5,800 nucleotides of DNA from Rhodoferax sp. UBA5149 (GTDB taxonomy: Bacteria; Pseudomonadota; Gammaproteobacteria; Burkholderiales; Burkholderiaceae_C). Positions within the stretch are counted from its first letter, which is position 1. The number at the start of each line of letters is the position of its first letter. Of this stretch, positions 1-5,763 are shown piece after piece. The position numbers and the translations under genes are program-made. The notes beneath the pieces are model-generated. The model was not told the origin of the DNA. It worked only from the letters and a program-made list of their open reading frames with translations, and did no database searches. The stretch spans positions 2,282-8,081 of the forward strand of contig NZ_DHXT01000207.1 in assembly GCF_002413825.1 (NCBI RefSeq). The letters are read 5' to 3'.

Positions 1-1014
1 GAGCATTTAATCCGTTTCTTTCCGATTCAGGGCACCGCCGTGGAGACGCTGATCAGCGCCACCCGCCGCCGCATCCACGACATCATGGCGGGCAAGGACG
101 ACCGCCTGCTGGTCGTGATCGGCCCGTGCTCCATCCATGACCCGGCCGCCGCGCTGGACTATGCCCGCCATCTCAAGGCGCAGCGCGAGAAGTACGCCGA
201 CACGCTGGAGATCGTGATGCGTGTGTATTTCGAGAAACCCCGCACCACCGTCGGCTGGAAAGGCCTGATCAACGACCCCTACCTCGATGAAACCTTCCGC
301 ATCGACGAGGGTCTGCGCATTGCGCGCCAGTTGCTGGTTGAAATCAACCGCCTGGGCCTGCCCGCCGGCAGCGAATTCCTGGACGTGATTTCTCCCCAGT
401 ACCTTGGCGACTTGATCTCCTGGGGCGCCATTGGGGCGCGGACCACCGAGAGTCAGGTGCACCGCGAACTCGCGTCGGGTCTGTCGGCGCCGATTGGCTT
501 CAAGAACGGCACGGACGGCAATATCAAAATCGCCACCGATGCCATTCAGGCCGCCGCCGGCGGGCATCACTTTTTATCGGTCCACAAGAATGGCCAGGTG
601 GCGATTGTGCAAACCCATGGCAACAAAGACTGCCACGTCATCCTGCGTGGCGGCAAGACGCCGAACTATGACGCCGCCAGTGTGGCCGCCGCCTGTAAAG
701 ACCTGGAAAAGGCCAAACTGCCCGCCACCTTGATGGTGGACTGCAGCCACGCCAACAGCAGCAAGCAGTTCGAGAAGCAGTTGGACGTGGCGCGCGACGT
801 CGCGGCTCAAATTGCCGGTGGCTCCACCAGTGTGTTCGGTGTGATGGTGGAAAGCCACTTGCATGCCGGTGCGCAGAAGTTCACCCCGGGCAAAGACGAC
901 GCGGCCCAGCTGGAATATGGCAAGAGCATCACCGACGCTTGCCTGGGCTGGGATGATTCCCTCAAATCGCTGGAAGTGCTGTCGCAGGCGGTGAAGGCGC
1001 GCCGGGCCCGCTAA
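1..1014 (+). CDS. aroG: 3-deoxy-7-phosphoheptulonate (DAHP) synthase, class I AroG-type, 5'-truncated by window edge
   Basis: Condenses phosphoenolpyruvate and erythrose 4-phosphate to DAHP, the cytosolic entry step of the shikimate/chorismate pathway. The frame is open from base 1, and the 13 codons before the first in-frame GTG (base 40) still align with E. coli AroG (a FFP match to its KFP near residue 25). The true start is therefore upstream, about 18-20 residues are missing, and the GTG is not the start. Numbering from base 1, the metal ligands of this family are present: Cys43 in GPCSIHD, His250 in DCSHANSSK, Glu284 in VESHL and Asp312 in SITDAC. EKPRTTVGWKGL and GARTTESQVHRELASGL are near-identical to AroG/AroF/AroH. 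The 337 visible residues fit a protein of about 355. The aromatic amino acid that inhibits it cannot be settled: the Pro and Ser at E. coli positions 150 and 180 are kept, but at least the Ser is shared by all three isozymes. The symbol is by family resemblance. It converges with mpl 57 bases downstream. Confidence 0.95.
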   Translation, partial: EHLIRFFPIQGTAVETLISATRRRIHDIMAGKDDRLLVVIGPCSIHDPAAALDYARHLKAQREKYADTLEIVMRVYFEKPRTTVGWKGLINDPYLDETFRIDEGLRIARQLLVEINRLGLPAGSEFLDVISPQYLGDLISWGAIGARTTESQVHRELASGLSAPIGFKNGTDGNIKIATDAIQAAAGGHHFLSVHKNGQVAIVQTHGNKDCHVILRGGKTPNYDAASVAAACKDLEKAKLPATLMVDCSHANSSKQFEKQLDVARDVAAQIAGGSTSVFGVMVESHLHAGAQKFTPGKDDAAQLEYGKSITDACLGWDDSLKSLEVLSQAVKARRAR

Positions 1015-1020
1015 AGGGCC

Positions 1021-1051
1021 GGGGCTATGCGTGTTTTAAGCCTCTAGCCCC
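1021..1051 (+). terminator. Possible bidirectional stem-loop between convergent aroG and mpl
   Basis: GGGGCTA (1021-1027) is an exact inverted repeat of TAGCCCC (1045-1051), with a 17-base loop. It lies 7 bases after the aroG stop codon and 21 bases beyond the mpl stop, so it could serve either transcript. Neither side has a U-run, so it is not a canonical intrinsic terminator. It also overlaps the repeat-like segment described separately, which may be the real reason for the symmetry. Confidence 0.3.
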
Positions 1052-1090
1052 CGTATCTATTGCGTAGGTAGCTATTTATTTTGTAGCGCC
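1031..1090. repeat. Dispersed-repeat-like intergenic element reaching into the 3' end of mpl
   Basis: Between the two convergent genes the sequence turns AT-richer and shows the parts of a short intergenic repeat that I remember as abundant in Comamonadaceae: TTTTAAGCCTCTAGC (1034-1048), a degraded central segment, then GTAGCTATTTATTTTGTAGC (1068-1087). The last part is a small palindrome, with GCTA at 1071-1074 and TAGC at 1084-1087 around a 9-base AT-rich loop. The mpl stop codon (1072-1074 on the minus strand) and its last codons lie inside this palindrome. Only one copy is in the window, so membership of a repeat family is memory-based inference. Confidence 0.5.
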
Positions 1091-2556
1091 TGCAGCAGTT
1101 TGAGGTGGACGCCGCCAAAGCCGCCGTTGCTCATGCACAGGATGTGATCGCCAGCGCGTGCCTGGGCCACCACCTGCGCCACCAGCTCATCAATGGTGTC
1201 GGCCACTTGCGCCTTGTCGCCCATGCCGGCCAGCGCGTCGCGGGCGTCCCAGTCGAGCCCGCCGCCATGGCAAAACGCCAGATCGGCGTCTTCCAGGCTC
1301 CAGGGCAGCTGGGCTTTCATGACGCCCAGCTTCATGGTGTTGCTGCGCGGCTCGAACACCGCCAGAATGCGCGCACCCGGCCCCACTTTGCGGCGCAGAC
1401 CGTCGACCGTGGTCCGGATGGCGGTGGGGTGGTGGGCAAAGTCGTCGTACACCGTGATGCTGCCGCCCGTCCGCGCCATGGTGCCGCGTACTTCCATGCG
1501 CCGCTTCACGTTTTCAAAGCGGCCCAAGGCGCTGGCGGCGACTTCGGGGGACACCCCCACGTGCTGGGCGGCGGCAATGGCCGCCAGTGCGTTGAGCTGG
1601 TTGTGCACGCCGGTCAGGGCCCACTTCACGTGGCCCACTGGCTGGCCCTGGTACAGCACGTCAAACTCATGCGGTTCGCCTGCGGCCGTGAAGTCGCTCA
1701 CCGCCGCGCCAAAGCTGCGCACTTCACTCCAGCAGCCCATGTGAAGCACCCGCGCCAGGCTTTCCTCCAGTCCATTGACGACGATGCGGCCGGAGCCATG
1801 CGGGCCGGTGCCCGGCACGGTGCGCACCAGGTGATGAAACTGGCGCTCGATGGCAGCCAGATCGTCAAAGATGTCGGCGTGGTCGAACTCGAGGTTGTTG
1901 AGCACGGCCGTGCGCGGGCGATAGTGCACAAACTTGCCGCGCTTGTCGAAAAATGCGGTGTCGTATTCGTCGGCTTCAATAACGAAGATGGCCCCCACGC
2001 TTGCCACTTCGTGTGCTGCGCTGCCCCCCGAGGGGTCTGAACTTGCTTGGGGCGGCCCGGCGCTGCGTTCGGCCTTGTATCGCCCCAACCGCGCTGAAAC
2101 GTCAAAATTCATGGGTACGCCGCCGACCAGAAAACCGGGCTGCAGGCCGGCATATTCCAGTATCCAGGCGATCATGGCGGTGGTGGTGGTTTTGCCGTGG
2201 GTGCCGGCGACGGCAATGACGTGCCTGCCCTGCAACACATGTTCTGCCAGCCACTGGGGGCCGCTGGTGTAGGGCAGTCCGGCGTCCAGAATGGCTTCCA
2301 TCAGCGGGAATTTCGGTGTGCCATCGGCCCGGTGGGCGCGACTCACCACATTGCCCACCACAAACATGTCGGGCTGGAGTGCCAGCTGGTCGGCGCCAAA
2401 GCCTTCCATCAGTTCAATACCGAGGGCACGCAACTGGTCGCTCATGGGTGGATAAACGCCGCTGTCGCAACCGGTCACTTTATGGCCCGCTTCGCGCGCC
2501 AAGGCGGCCAGGCCTCCCATGAAAGTTCCGCAAATACCCAGAATATGAATGTGCAT
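1072..2556 (-). CDS. mpl: UDP-N-acetylmuramate:L-alanyl-gamma-D-glutamyl-meso-diaminopimelate ligase (Mpl)
   Basis: A cytosolic Mur-family ligase that joins recycled murein tripeptide (L-Ala-gamma-D-Glu-meso-DAP) to UDP-MurNAc using ATP, returning it to peptidoglycan synthesis. The 494-residue product opens with MHIHILGICGTFMGGLA, almost the same as E. coli Mpl, which fixes the ATG start. The order is an N-terminal nucleotide-sugar domain (about 1-105), a central ATPase domain with P-loop AGTHGKTTT (117-125), EADEYD (194-199) and NNLEFDHADIFDDL (220-233), then a C-terminal domain with DDFAHHPT (371-378), EPRSNTMK (402-409) and SNGGFGG (476-482). These separate it from MurC. It is about 37 residues longer than E. 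coli Mpl (457), mainly through a stretch at residues 159-190 between SARLG and FVIEADEYD that looks like an in-frame repeat insertion. No Shine-Dalgarno sequence precedes the ATG. The last residues and stop codon come from a repeat-like palindrome. Confidence 0.96.
   Translation of the reverse strand: MHIHILGICGTFMGGLAALAREAGHKVTGCDSGVYPPMSDQLRALGIELMEGFGADQLALQPDMFVVGNVVSRAHRADGTPKFPLMEAILDAGLPYTSGPQWLAEHVLQGRHVIAVAGTHGKTTTTAMIAWILEYAGLQPGFLVGGVPMNFDVSARLGRYKAERSAGPPQASSDPSGGSAAHEVASVGAIFVIEADEYDTAFFDKRGKFVHYRPRTAVLNNLEFDHADIFDDLAAIERQFHHLVRTVPGTGPHGSGRIVVNGLEESLARVLHMGCWSEVRSFGAAVSDFTAAGEPHEFDVLYQGQPVGHVKWALTGVHNQLNALAAIAAAQHVGVSPEVAASALGRFENVKRRMEVRGTMARTGGSITVYDDFAHHPTAIRTTVDGLRRKVGPGARILAVFEPRSNTMKLGVMKAQLPWSLEDADLAFCHGGGLDWDARDALAGMGDKAQVADTIDELVAQVVAQARAGDHILCMSNGGFGGVHLKLLQALQNK
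1987..2082. repeat. GC-rich palindromic dispersed-repeat-like insertion inside mpl, in frame
   Basis: This segment encodes mpl residues 159-190, rich in Gly, Ser, Ala and Pro (for example GPPQASSDPSGGSAAHE). E. coli Mpl has only about four residues here, so about 84 bases are extra. On the plus strand it holds GCTGCCCC (2020-2027) facing GGGGCGGC (2049-2056), an 8-pair stem with one G.T pair, plus nested symmetry around CCCCCCGAGGGG (2024-2035). The run from GCCCCCACGC (1991-2000) to GGGGCGGCCCGG (2049-2060) matches the pattern of an intergenic repeat I remember from Comamonadaceae. The minus-strand frame passes through with no stop. Exact ends and family membership are inferred. Confidence 0.6.
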
Positions 2557-2591
2557 GACTGGATTTTAGGCTGGCGTCTCAGGTGAAGAAA
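2557..2591 (-). promoter_or_regulatory. Candidate mpl promoter with possible leaderless start
   Basis: Reading the minus strand, TAAAAT (complement of 2563-2568) matches the sigma70 -10 consensus at 5 of 6 positions and ends 6 bases before the mpl ATG, so it sits at -12 to -7 relative to the A of the start codon. That would put the transcript start on the ATG itself. The sequence between has no purine-rich ribosome-binding motif, which fits. The -35 region (around 2585-2591, TTTCTT or TTCTTC on the minus strand) is poor, so the call is tentative. Confidence 0.3.
2581..2586 (+). promoter_or_regulatory. Ribosome-binding site of the 2591 gene
   Basis: AGGTGA lies 4 bases before the ATG at 2591. 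It decides the start: the next in-frame ATG (2612) has no comparable motif upstream. The site falls in the 34-base gap between the divergent mpl and 2591 genes. Confidence 0.6.
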
Positions 2592-3205
2592 TGCGTGCAG
2601 AATCACGTCCTATGGAGTCCTTGAAATCAGAAATCTGCGCCGTCGCCGCACGCATGGTGGTAGAGGAGGGGCTCGAATATGGCCCGGCCAAGCGCCGCGC
2701 GGTCAAGCAACTGGGCCTGCCGGCGCGCACCGCCTTGCCCGCCAATGACGAGATCGAGGACGCCGTGCTGGACTACATCGCGCTGTTCTGCGCTGATACG
2801 CAACCGGGCGAGCTGTTGGCTTTGCGCCGGCTGGCCTTGGTCTGGATGGAGCGCATGACCGCGTTTTGGCCCCACTTGGGCGGGGCCGTCTGGCACGGCA
2901 CCGCCACGCGGCTGTCCGACATCTACCTTCAGTTGTTTTGCGATGACAGCAAGTCGGCTGAAATATCGCTGATTGACCACCAGGTGGCCTATGTGCCGCG
3001 CACGGTCACCGGCTTTCATGGTGAATCGGTCGAGGCGCTCAGCGTGCACGCCGTTTGTCCGGAGTTGAATGAAGAGGTCGGCGTTCATTTGCTGATCTAC
3101 GACCGCGACGACGTGCGTGGCGCGCTCAAGCCTGACGCGAAAGGGCGCACGCCGCGCGGGGATTTGGCGGCGGTCCGGCGTTTGTTGCATGATCCGCAGA
3201 CATGA
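2591..3205 (+). CDS. Conserved-looking protein of unknown function, coupled to a TlpA-like gene
   Basis: I cannot name this 204-residue protein; I have an impression of similar beta-proteobacterial proteins but no assigned role. It has no signal peptide or membrane segment and is probably cytosolic. Residues 10-95 look helical and acidic/basic mixed (EEGLEYGPAKRRAVKQLG at 25-42; DEIEDAVLDYIALF at 53-66). Residues 100-200 look alpha/beta, with GTATRLSDIYLQLFCDD (103-119), TGFHGESVEALSVHAVC (140-156) and VGVHLLIYDRDDVRGALK (163-180). The G-T-x4-S-D-I-x-L pattern faintly recalls the nucleotidyltransferase signature, but the second Asp of the usual pair is Tyr112, so this is only a hint. Start chosen from AGGTGA at 2581. 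It is divergent from mpl (34 bases apart) and its stop overlaps the next start by ATGA, which implies co-translation with the thioredoxin-like protein. Base composition matches its neighbours, so it looks native and not recently acquired. Confidence 0.85.
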   Translation: MRAESRPMESLKSEICAVAARMVVEEGLEYGPAKRRAVKQLGLPARTALPANDEIEDAVLDYIALFCADTQPGELLALRRLALVWMERMTAFWPHLGGAVWHGTATRLSDIYLQLFCDDSKSAEISLIDHQVAYVPRTVTGFHGESVEALSVHAVCPELNEEVGVHLLIYDRDDVRGALKPDAKGRTPRGDLAAVRRLLHDPQT

Positions 3206-3768
3206 CTGAATTAAGCCCTTCCCCTGAACGTGCAGAGCAGACTGCGCACAGCCGCCGGCGCTGGCTGCTGGGTGCCGTGGCCGGTGCGGCTGCACTGGGT
3301 GGTGTCGGCCTGGCCTGGCGGACTTACCAGCCGCAAACCATGTCGCCGGGCGCTGAATCCGGGCTCTGGCAGCTGGCGTTCGCGACACCTGATGGCAGCA
3401 CGCTCTCGATGAGCGCCTTGCGGGGCAAGCCGGTGCTATTGAACTTCTGGGCCACCTGGTGCCCACCGTGCGTGGAAGAACTTCCACTATTGAGCAGTTT
3501 TTATCAGGAAAATTCAGCCAAAGGCTGGCAAGTTCTTGGTTTGGCGGTGGACCAGCTGGCGCCCGTCAAACGCTTTCTGGCCAACGCGCCTGTAACCTTT
3601 CCAGTGGCGCTGGCCGGTTTGCCCGGAGTAGAGCTCAGCCGATCGCTCGGGAATTTAAGTGGCGGTTTGCCGTTCACGGTGGTGCTCGGATCGGATGGCT
3701 TGGTGGCACATCGTAAAATGGGCAAAGTTACGCCGGACAATTTACGAGCTTGGACTTTGTTGAAATAG
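3202..3768 (+). CDS. TlpA/ResA-family thiol-disulfide oxidoreductase, membrane-anchored, periplasmic
   Basis: A thioredoxin-fold protein that probably reduces disulfides outside the cytoplasm, as TlpA, ResA and CcmG do for cytochrome maturation or copper-centre assembly; its actual partner is unknown. The 188 residues start with a basic segment and a hydrophobic stretch (SRRRWLLGAVAGAAALGG, 17-34, continuing to about 39) that acts as an anchor or signal. SRRRWLL resembles the twin-arginine motif. The AlkyI-hydroperoxide-reductase/TSA-type domain follows: DGSTLSMSALRGKPVLLNFWATWCPPCVEELP contains the redox motif Cys87-Pro-Pro-Cys90 and the typical WATWCPPC context, and Pro157 (GGLPFTVV) is the expected cis-proline. 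There are no other cysteines and no lipobox. The start ATG overlaps the previous stop codon (ATGA), so translation is probably coupled. No cytochrome c maturation or respiratory genes are in view to fix the pathway. Confidence 0.93.
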   Translation: MTELSPSPERAEQTAHSRRRWLLGAVAGAAALGGVGLAWRTYQPQTMSPGAESGLWQLAFATPDGSTLSMSALRGKPVLLNFWATWCPPCVEELPLLSSFYQENSAKGWQVLGLAVDQLAPVKRFLANAPVTFPVALAGLPGVELSRSLGNLSGGLPFTVVLGSDGLVAHRKMGKVTPDNLRAWTLLK

Positions 3769-3775
3769 GGCCACC

Positions 3776-3815
3776 TTGCCGTAATTGCGTGCTCTTCGGG
3801 GCTCTGTAGCGGCAA
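3776..3815 (+). terminator. Structured segment after the TlpA-like gene, possible terminator
   Basis: TTGCCG (3776-3781) is an exact inverted repeat of CGGCAA (3810-3815). Inside it, GCTC-TTCG-GGGC (3791-3802) forms a small hairpin closed by a C(UUCG)G tetraloop, an unusually stable RNA loop. It begins 8 bases after the stop codon at 3768, where a terminator would be expected, but no T-run follows and the middle pairs only partly. It could instead stabilise the 3' end of the message. Confidence 0.35.
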
Positions 3816-3833
3816 TGAACATCATGGTGACTA

Positions 3834-3862
3834 TTGAAGTGCCTACTGATGTTCTGTAAAAT
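3834..3862 (+). promoter_or_regulatory. Predicted sigma70-type promoter of accBC
   Basis: TTGAAG (3834-3839) and TAAAAT (3857-3862) are 17 bases apart, the optimal spacing; they match the -35 and -10 consensus at 4 and 5 of 6 positions. A transcript would start near 3869 and carry a leader of about 70 bases before the accB ATG. The surrounding intergenic DNA is clearly more AT-rich than the genes. This is the best promoter match I found in the gap. Confidence 0.5.
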
Positions 3863-3928
3863 AAAAGAAGATGACTGGATTTTGTTGGAATTTAAGGTAA
3901 ATTCGCCGGTCATTACTTGAAATTCGTT

Positions 3929-3934
3929 GGAGAC
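3929..3934 (+). promoter_or_regulatory. Ribosome-binding site of accB
   Basis: GGAGAC lies 3 bases before the ATG at 3938, with its GGAG core 5 bases away. It decides the accB start: a longer frame opening at a TTG (3917) would put this site inside the coding region, and the E. coli protein also begins at the equivalent of 3938. Confidence 0.75.
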
Positions 3935-3937
3935 CTC

Positions 3938-4381
3938 ATGGACCTAAGAAAATTGAAGACATTGATTGACCTTGTGTCCGAATCAAATGTCTCGGAGTTG
4001 GAAATCACGGAAGCAGAAGGCAAGGTTCGCATCGTCAAAGGTGGCGGTGCCATGGTTCAGCAGTACGCGCCAGTCGCCATGATGGCGCCGGCAGTTGCGT
4101 CGGTCCAGGGCGCGGCGCCTGTTGCTGCGCCGGTGCCAGTGGACCTCGGTCACACGGTCAAATCGCCCATGGTCGGAACTTTCTATCGTTCGGCGTCCCC
4201 TGGTGCCAAGGCTTTTGTTGAAATCGGGGATTCAATCAAGGTCGGCGAGACCGTGTGCATCATTGAGGCCATGAAGATTCTCAATGAAATCGAAGCAGAC
4301 AAATCGGGAATCGTGAAGCAGATTCTCTGTGAGAACGGACAGGCCGTTGAATACGGACAAGCTTTGTTCGTGATTGAGTGA
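3938..4381 (+). CDS. accB: Acetyl-CoA carboxylase biotin carboxyl carrier protein (BCCP)
   Basis: Carries the biotin that AccC carboxylates and from which the AccA-AccD transferase passes CO2 to acetyl-CoA, giving malonyl-CoA for fatty acid synthesis in the cytosol. The 147-residue product is close to E. coli AccB (156). It has the usual N-terminal segment MDLRKLKTLIDLVSESNVSE, a flexible Ala/Pro/Val-rich linker (about 42-70) and a C-terminal biotinyl domain (about 72-147). The biotin-accepting residue is Lys113 in EAMKIL. The thumb loop that marks true AccB proteins over other biotinyl domains is present as SPGAKAFVEIGDSI (87-100). The residue after the biotinyl lysine is Ile where E. coli has Met, a tolerated position. 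Start chosen from the GGAG site and the match to E. coli. accC follows directly, so the two are surely one operon, with the promoter predicted at 3834-3862. Confidence 0.97.
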   Translation: MDLRKLKTLIDLVSESNVSELEITEAEGKVRIVKGGGAMVQQYAPVAMMAPAVASVQGAAPVAAPVPVDLGHTVKSPMVGTFYRSASPGAKAFVEIGDSIKVGETVCIIEAMKILNEIEADKSGIVKQILCENGQAVEYGQALFVIE

Positions 4382-4398
4382 CGCCAACAGCAACGCCT

Positions 4399-5748
4399 AT
4401 GTTCAAGAAAATCCTGGTTGCCAATCGGGGCGAAATCGCCCTCAGAATTCAACGCGCCTGTCGCGAACTCGGTATCAAGGCCGTCATGGTCTATTCCGAG
4501 GCCGATCGTGAGGCCAAATACGTCAAGCTGGCGGAGGAGGCGGTGTGCATCGGGCCGGCCCAGTCGGCGCTGAGTTATCTGAACATGCCCGCCATCATTT
4601 CGGCGGCTGAAGTGACGGACTCCGAGGCGATTCACCCCGGCTATGGTTTTTTGAGCGAAAACGCCGATTTTGCCGAGCGAGTGGAAAAAAGCGGCTTTCA
4701 GTTCATTGGCCCCACGCCCGAGTCGATTCGTATCATGGGCGACAAGGTGTCCGCCAAACAGGCGATGATCAAGGCCGGCGTGCCCTGTGTGCCCGGCTCG
4801 GAAGGCGAGCTGCCCGACGATCCGGTGCAAATTCGCCGCATCGCCAAAGCGGTGGGTTATCCCGTCATCATCAAGGCGGCGGGCGGTGGTGGCGGACGCG
4901 GCATGCGCGTGGTGCACACCGAGGCCGCGCTGATCAATGCCGTGGCCATGACCAAGGCCGAAGCTGGCGCCGCGTTCGGCAACCCGGCGGTGTACATGGA
5001 GAAGTATCTCCAGAACCCCCGGCATATCGAAATCCAGATTCTGGCCGACAAGCACAAAAATGTGGTTTACCTTGGTGAACGCGATTGCTCGATGCAGCGG
5101 CGTCACCAGAAAATCCTTGAAGAAGCGCCCGCGCCAGGCATCGCCCGCAAGCTGATTGAGCGGGTGGGCGAGCGCTGTGTGGCCGCTTGCAAAAAGATCG
5201 GTTATCGGGGCGCCGGGACTTTCGAGTTTCTCTATGAAGATGGCGAGTTCTATTTCATCGAGATGAATACCCGCGTGCAGGTGGAGCACCCCGTCACGGA
5301 AATGATCACCGGGGTTGACATTGTCAAGACCCAGATCATGGTGGCGGCCGGTGAACGCCTGCCTTTTACGCAGCGCCAGATAGAAATTCGCGGTCACGCC
5401 ATTGAATGTCGCGTCAACGCGGAAGACCCCTACAAATTCATTCCCTCACCAGGGCGCGTCACCATGTGGCACGCGCCGGGCGGACCGGGTGTGCGGGTGG
5501 ATTCCCACGTCTACACCAATTACTTCGTTCCCCCGAACTACGATTCGATGATTGGCAAGATCATCGTGCACGGTGACACGCGCGAGCAGGCTTTGGCCCG
5601 CATGCGCACGGCCCTCGGTGAAACCGTGGTGGAAGGCATCAACACCAATATCGCCCTGCACCGGGAGTTGATGGTGGATGCGAAGTTCATGGCCGGCGGC
5701 ACCAACATCCATTACCTCGAAGAGTGGCTCGGCCAGCACAAGCGCTGA
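4399..5748 (+). CDS. accC: Acetyl-CoA carboxylase, biotin carboxylase subunit
   Basis: Uses ATP and bicarbonate to carboxylate the biotin on AccB, the first half-reaction of acetyl-CoA carboxylase. From the ATG at 4399 the product is 449 residues, the same length as E. coli AccC, with no gaps apparent. The order is an N-terminal biotin carboxylase domain (MFKKILVANRGEIALRI), an ATP-grasp domain with glycine-rich loop GGGGGRGM (162-169), and a C-terminal domain. Every active-site residue known from E. coli AccC falls at the same number: Lys116, Lys159, His209, Lys238, Glu276, Glu288, Asn290, Arg292, Glu296 and Arg338. An alternative GTG at 4378 overlaps the accB stop (GTGA) and would add seven residues (MTPTATP). 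I prefer 4399 for its fit to the family, although neither start has a good Shine-Dalgarno sequence and translation is probably coupled to accB. In related bacteria prmA often follows; it is not visible here. Confidence 0.97.
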   Translation: MFKKILVANRGEIALRIQRACRELGIKAVMVYSEADREAKYVKLAEEAVCIGPAQSALSYLNMPAIISAAEVTDSEAIHPGYGFLSENADFAERVEKSGFQFIGPTPESIRIMGDKVSAKQAMIKAGVPCVPGSEGELPDDPVQIRRIAKAVGYPVIIKAAGGGGGRGMRVVHTEAALINAVAMTKAEAGAAFGNPAVYMEKYLQNPRHIEIQILADKHKNVVYLGERDCSMQRRHQKILEEAPAPGIARKLIERVGERCVAACKKIGYRGAGTFEFLYEDGEFYFIEMNTRVQVEHPVTEMITGVDIVKTQIMVAAGERLPFTQRQIEIRGHAIECRVNAEDPYKFIPSPGRVTMWHAPGGPGVRVDSHVYTNYFVPPNYDSMIGKIIVHGDTREQALARMRTALGETVVEGINTNIALHRELMVDAKFMAGGTNIHYLEEWLGQHKR

Positions 5749-5763
5749 ACTGAAACCTTGCGC

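Noticed and set aside
40..42. GTG as the start of the DAHP synthase
   Set aside because: The codons upstream to base 1 remain in frame and align with the AroG N-terminus, so the gene is truncated by the window and does not start here.
1105..2040. Plus-strand open frame of 311 codons opposite mpl
   Set aside because: It is a shadow of mpl with a biased His/Ala/Gly composition and no domain.
2555..2567. Thirteen-base direct match ATGACTGGATTTT also found at 3871-3883
   Set aside because: A single match of this length is not surprising in a 5.8 kb window, and the two sites sit in different orientations relative to their genes (mpl and accB).
3815..3859. Fourteen-codon open frame MNIMVTIEVPTDVL upstream of accB, possible leader peptide
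   Set aside because: It has no ribosome-binding site, and it overlaps the predicted promoter, so it would not be on the accB transcript.
3917..3937. TTG at 3917 as the accB start
   Set aside because: It would place the good GGAG ribosome site inside the gene and add residues absent from E. coli AccB.
4183..5397. A long minus-strand open frame (404 codons) opposite accB/accC
   Set aside because: It lies antisense to two genes proven by full-length family matches; the frame is open because of GC-rich codon bias. The translation (His/Gly-rich) resembles no family.
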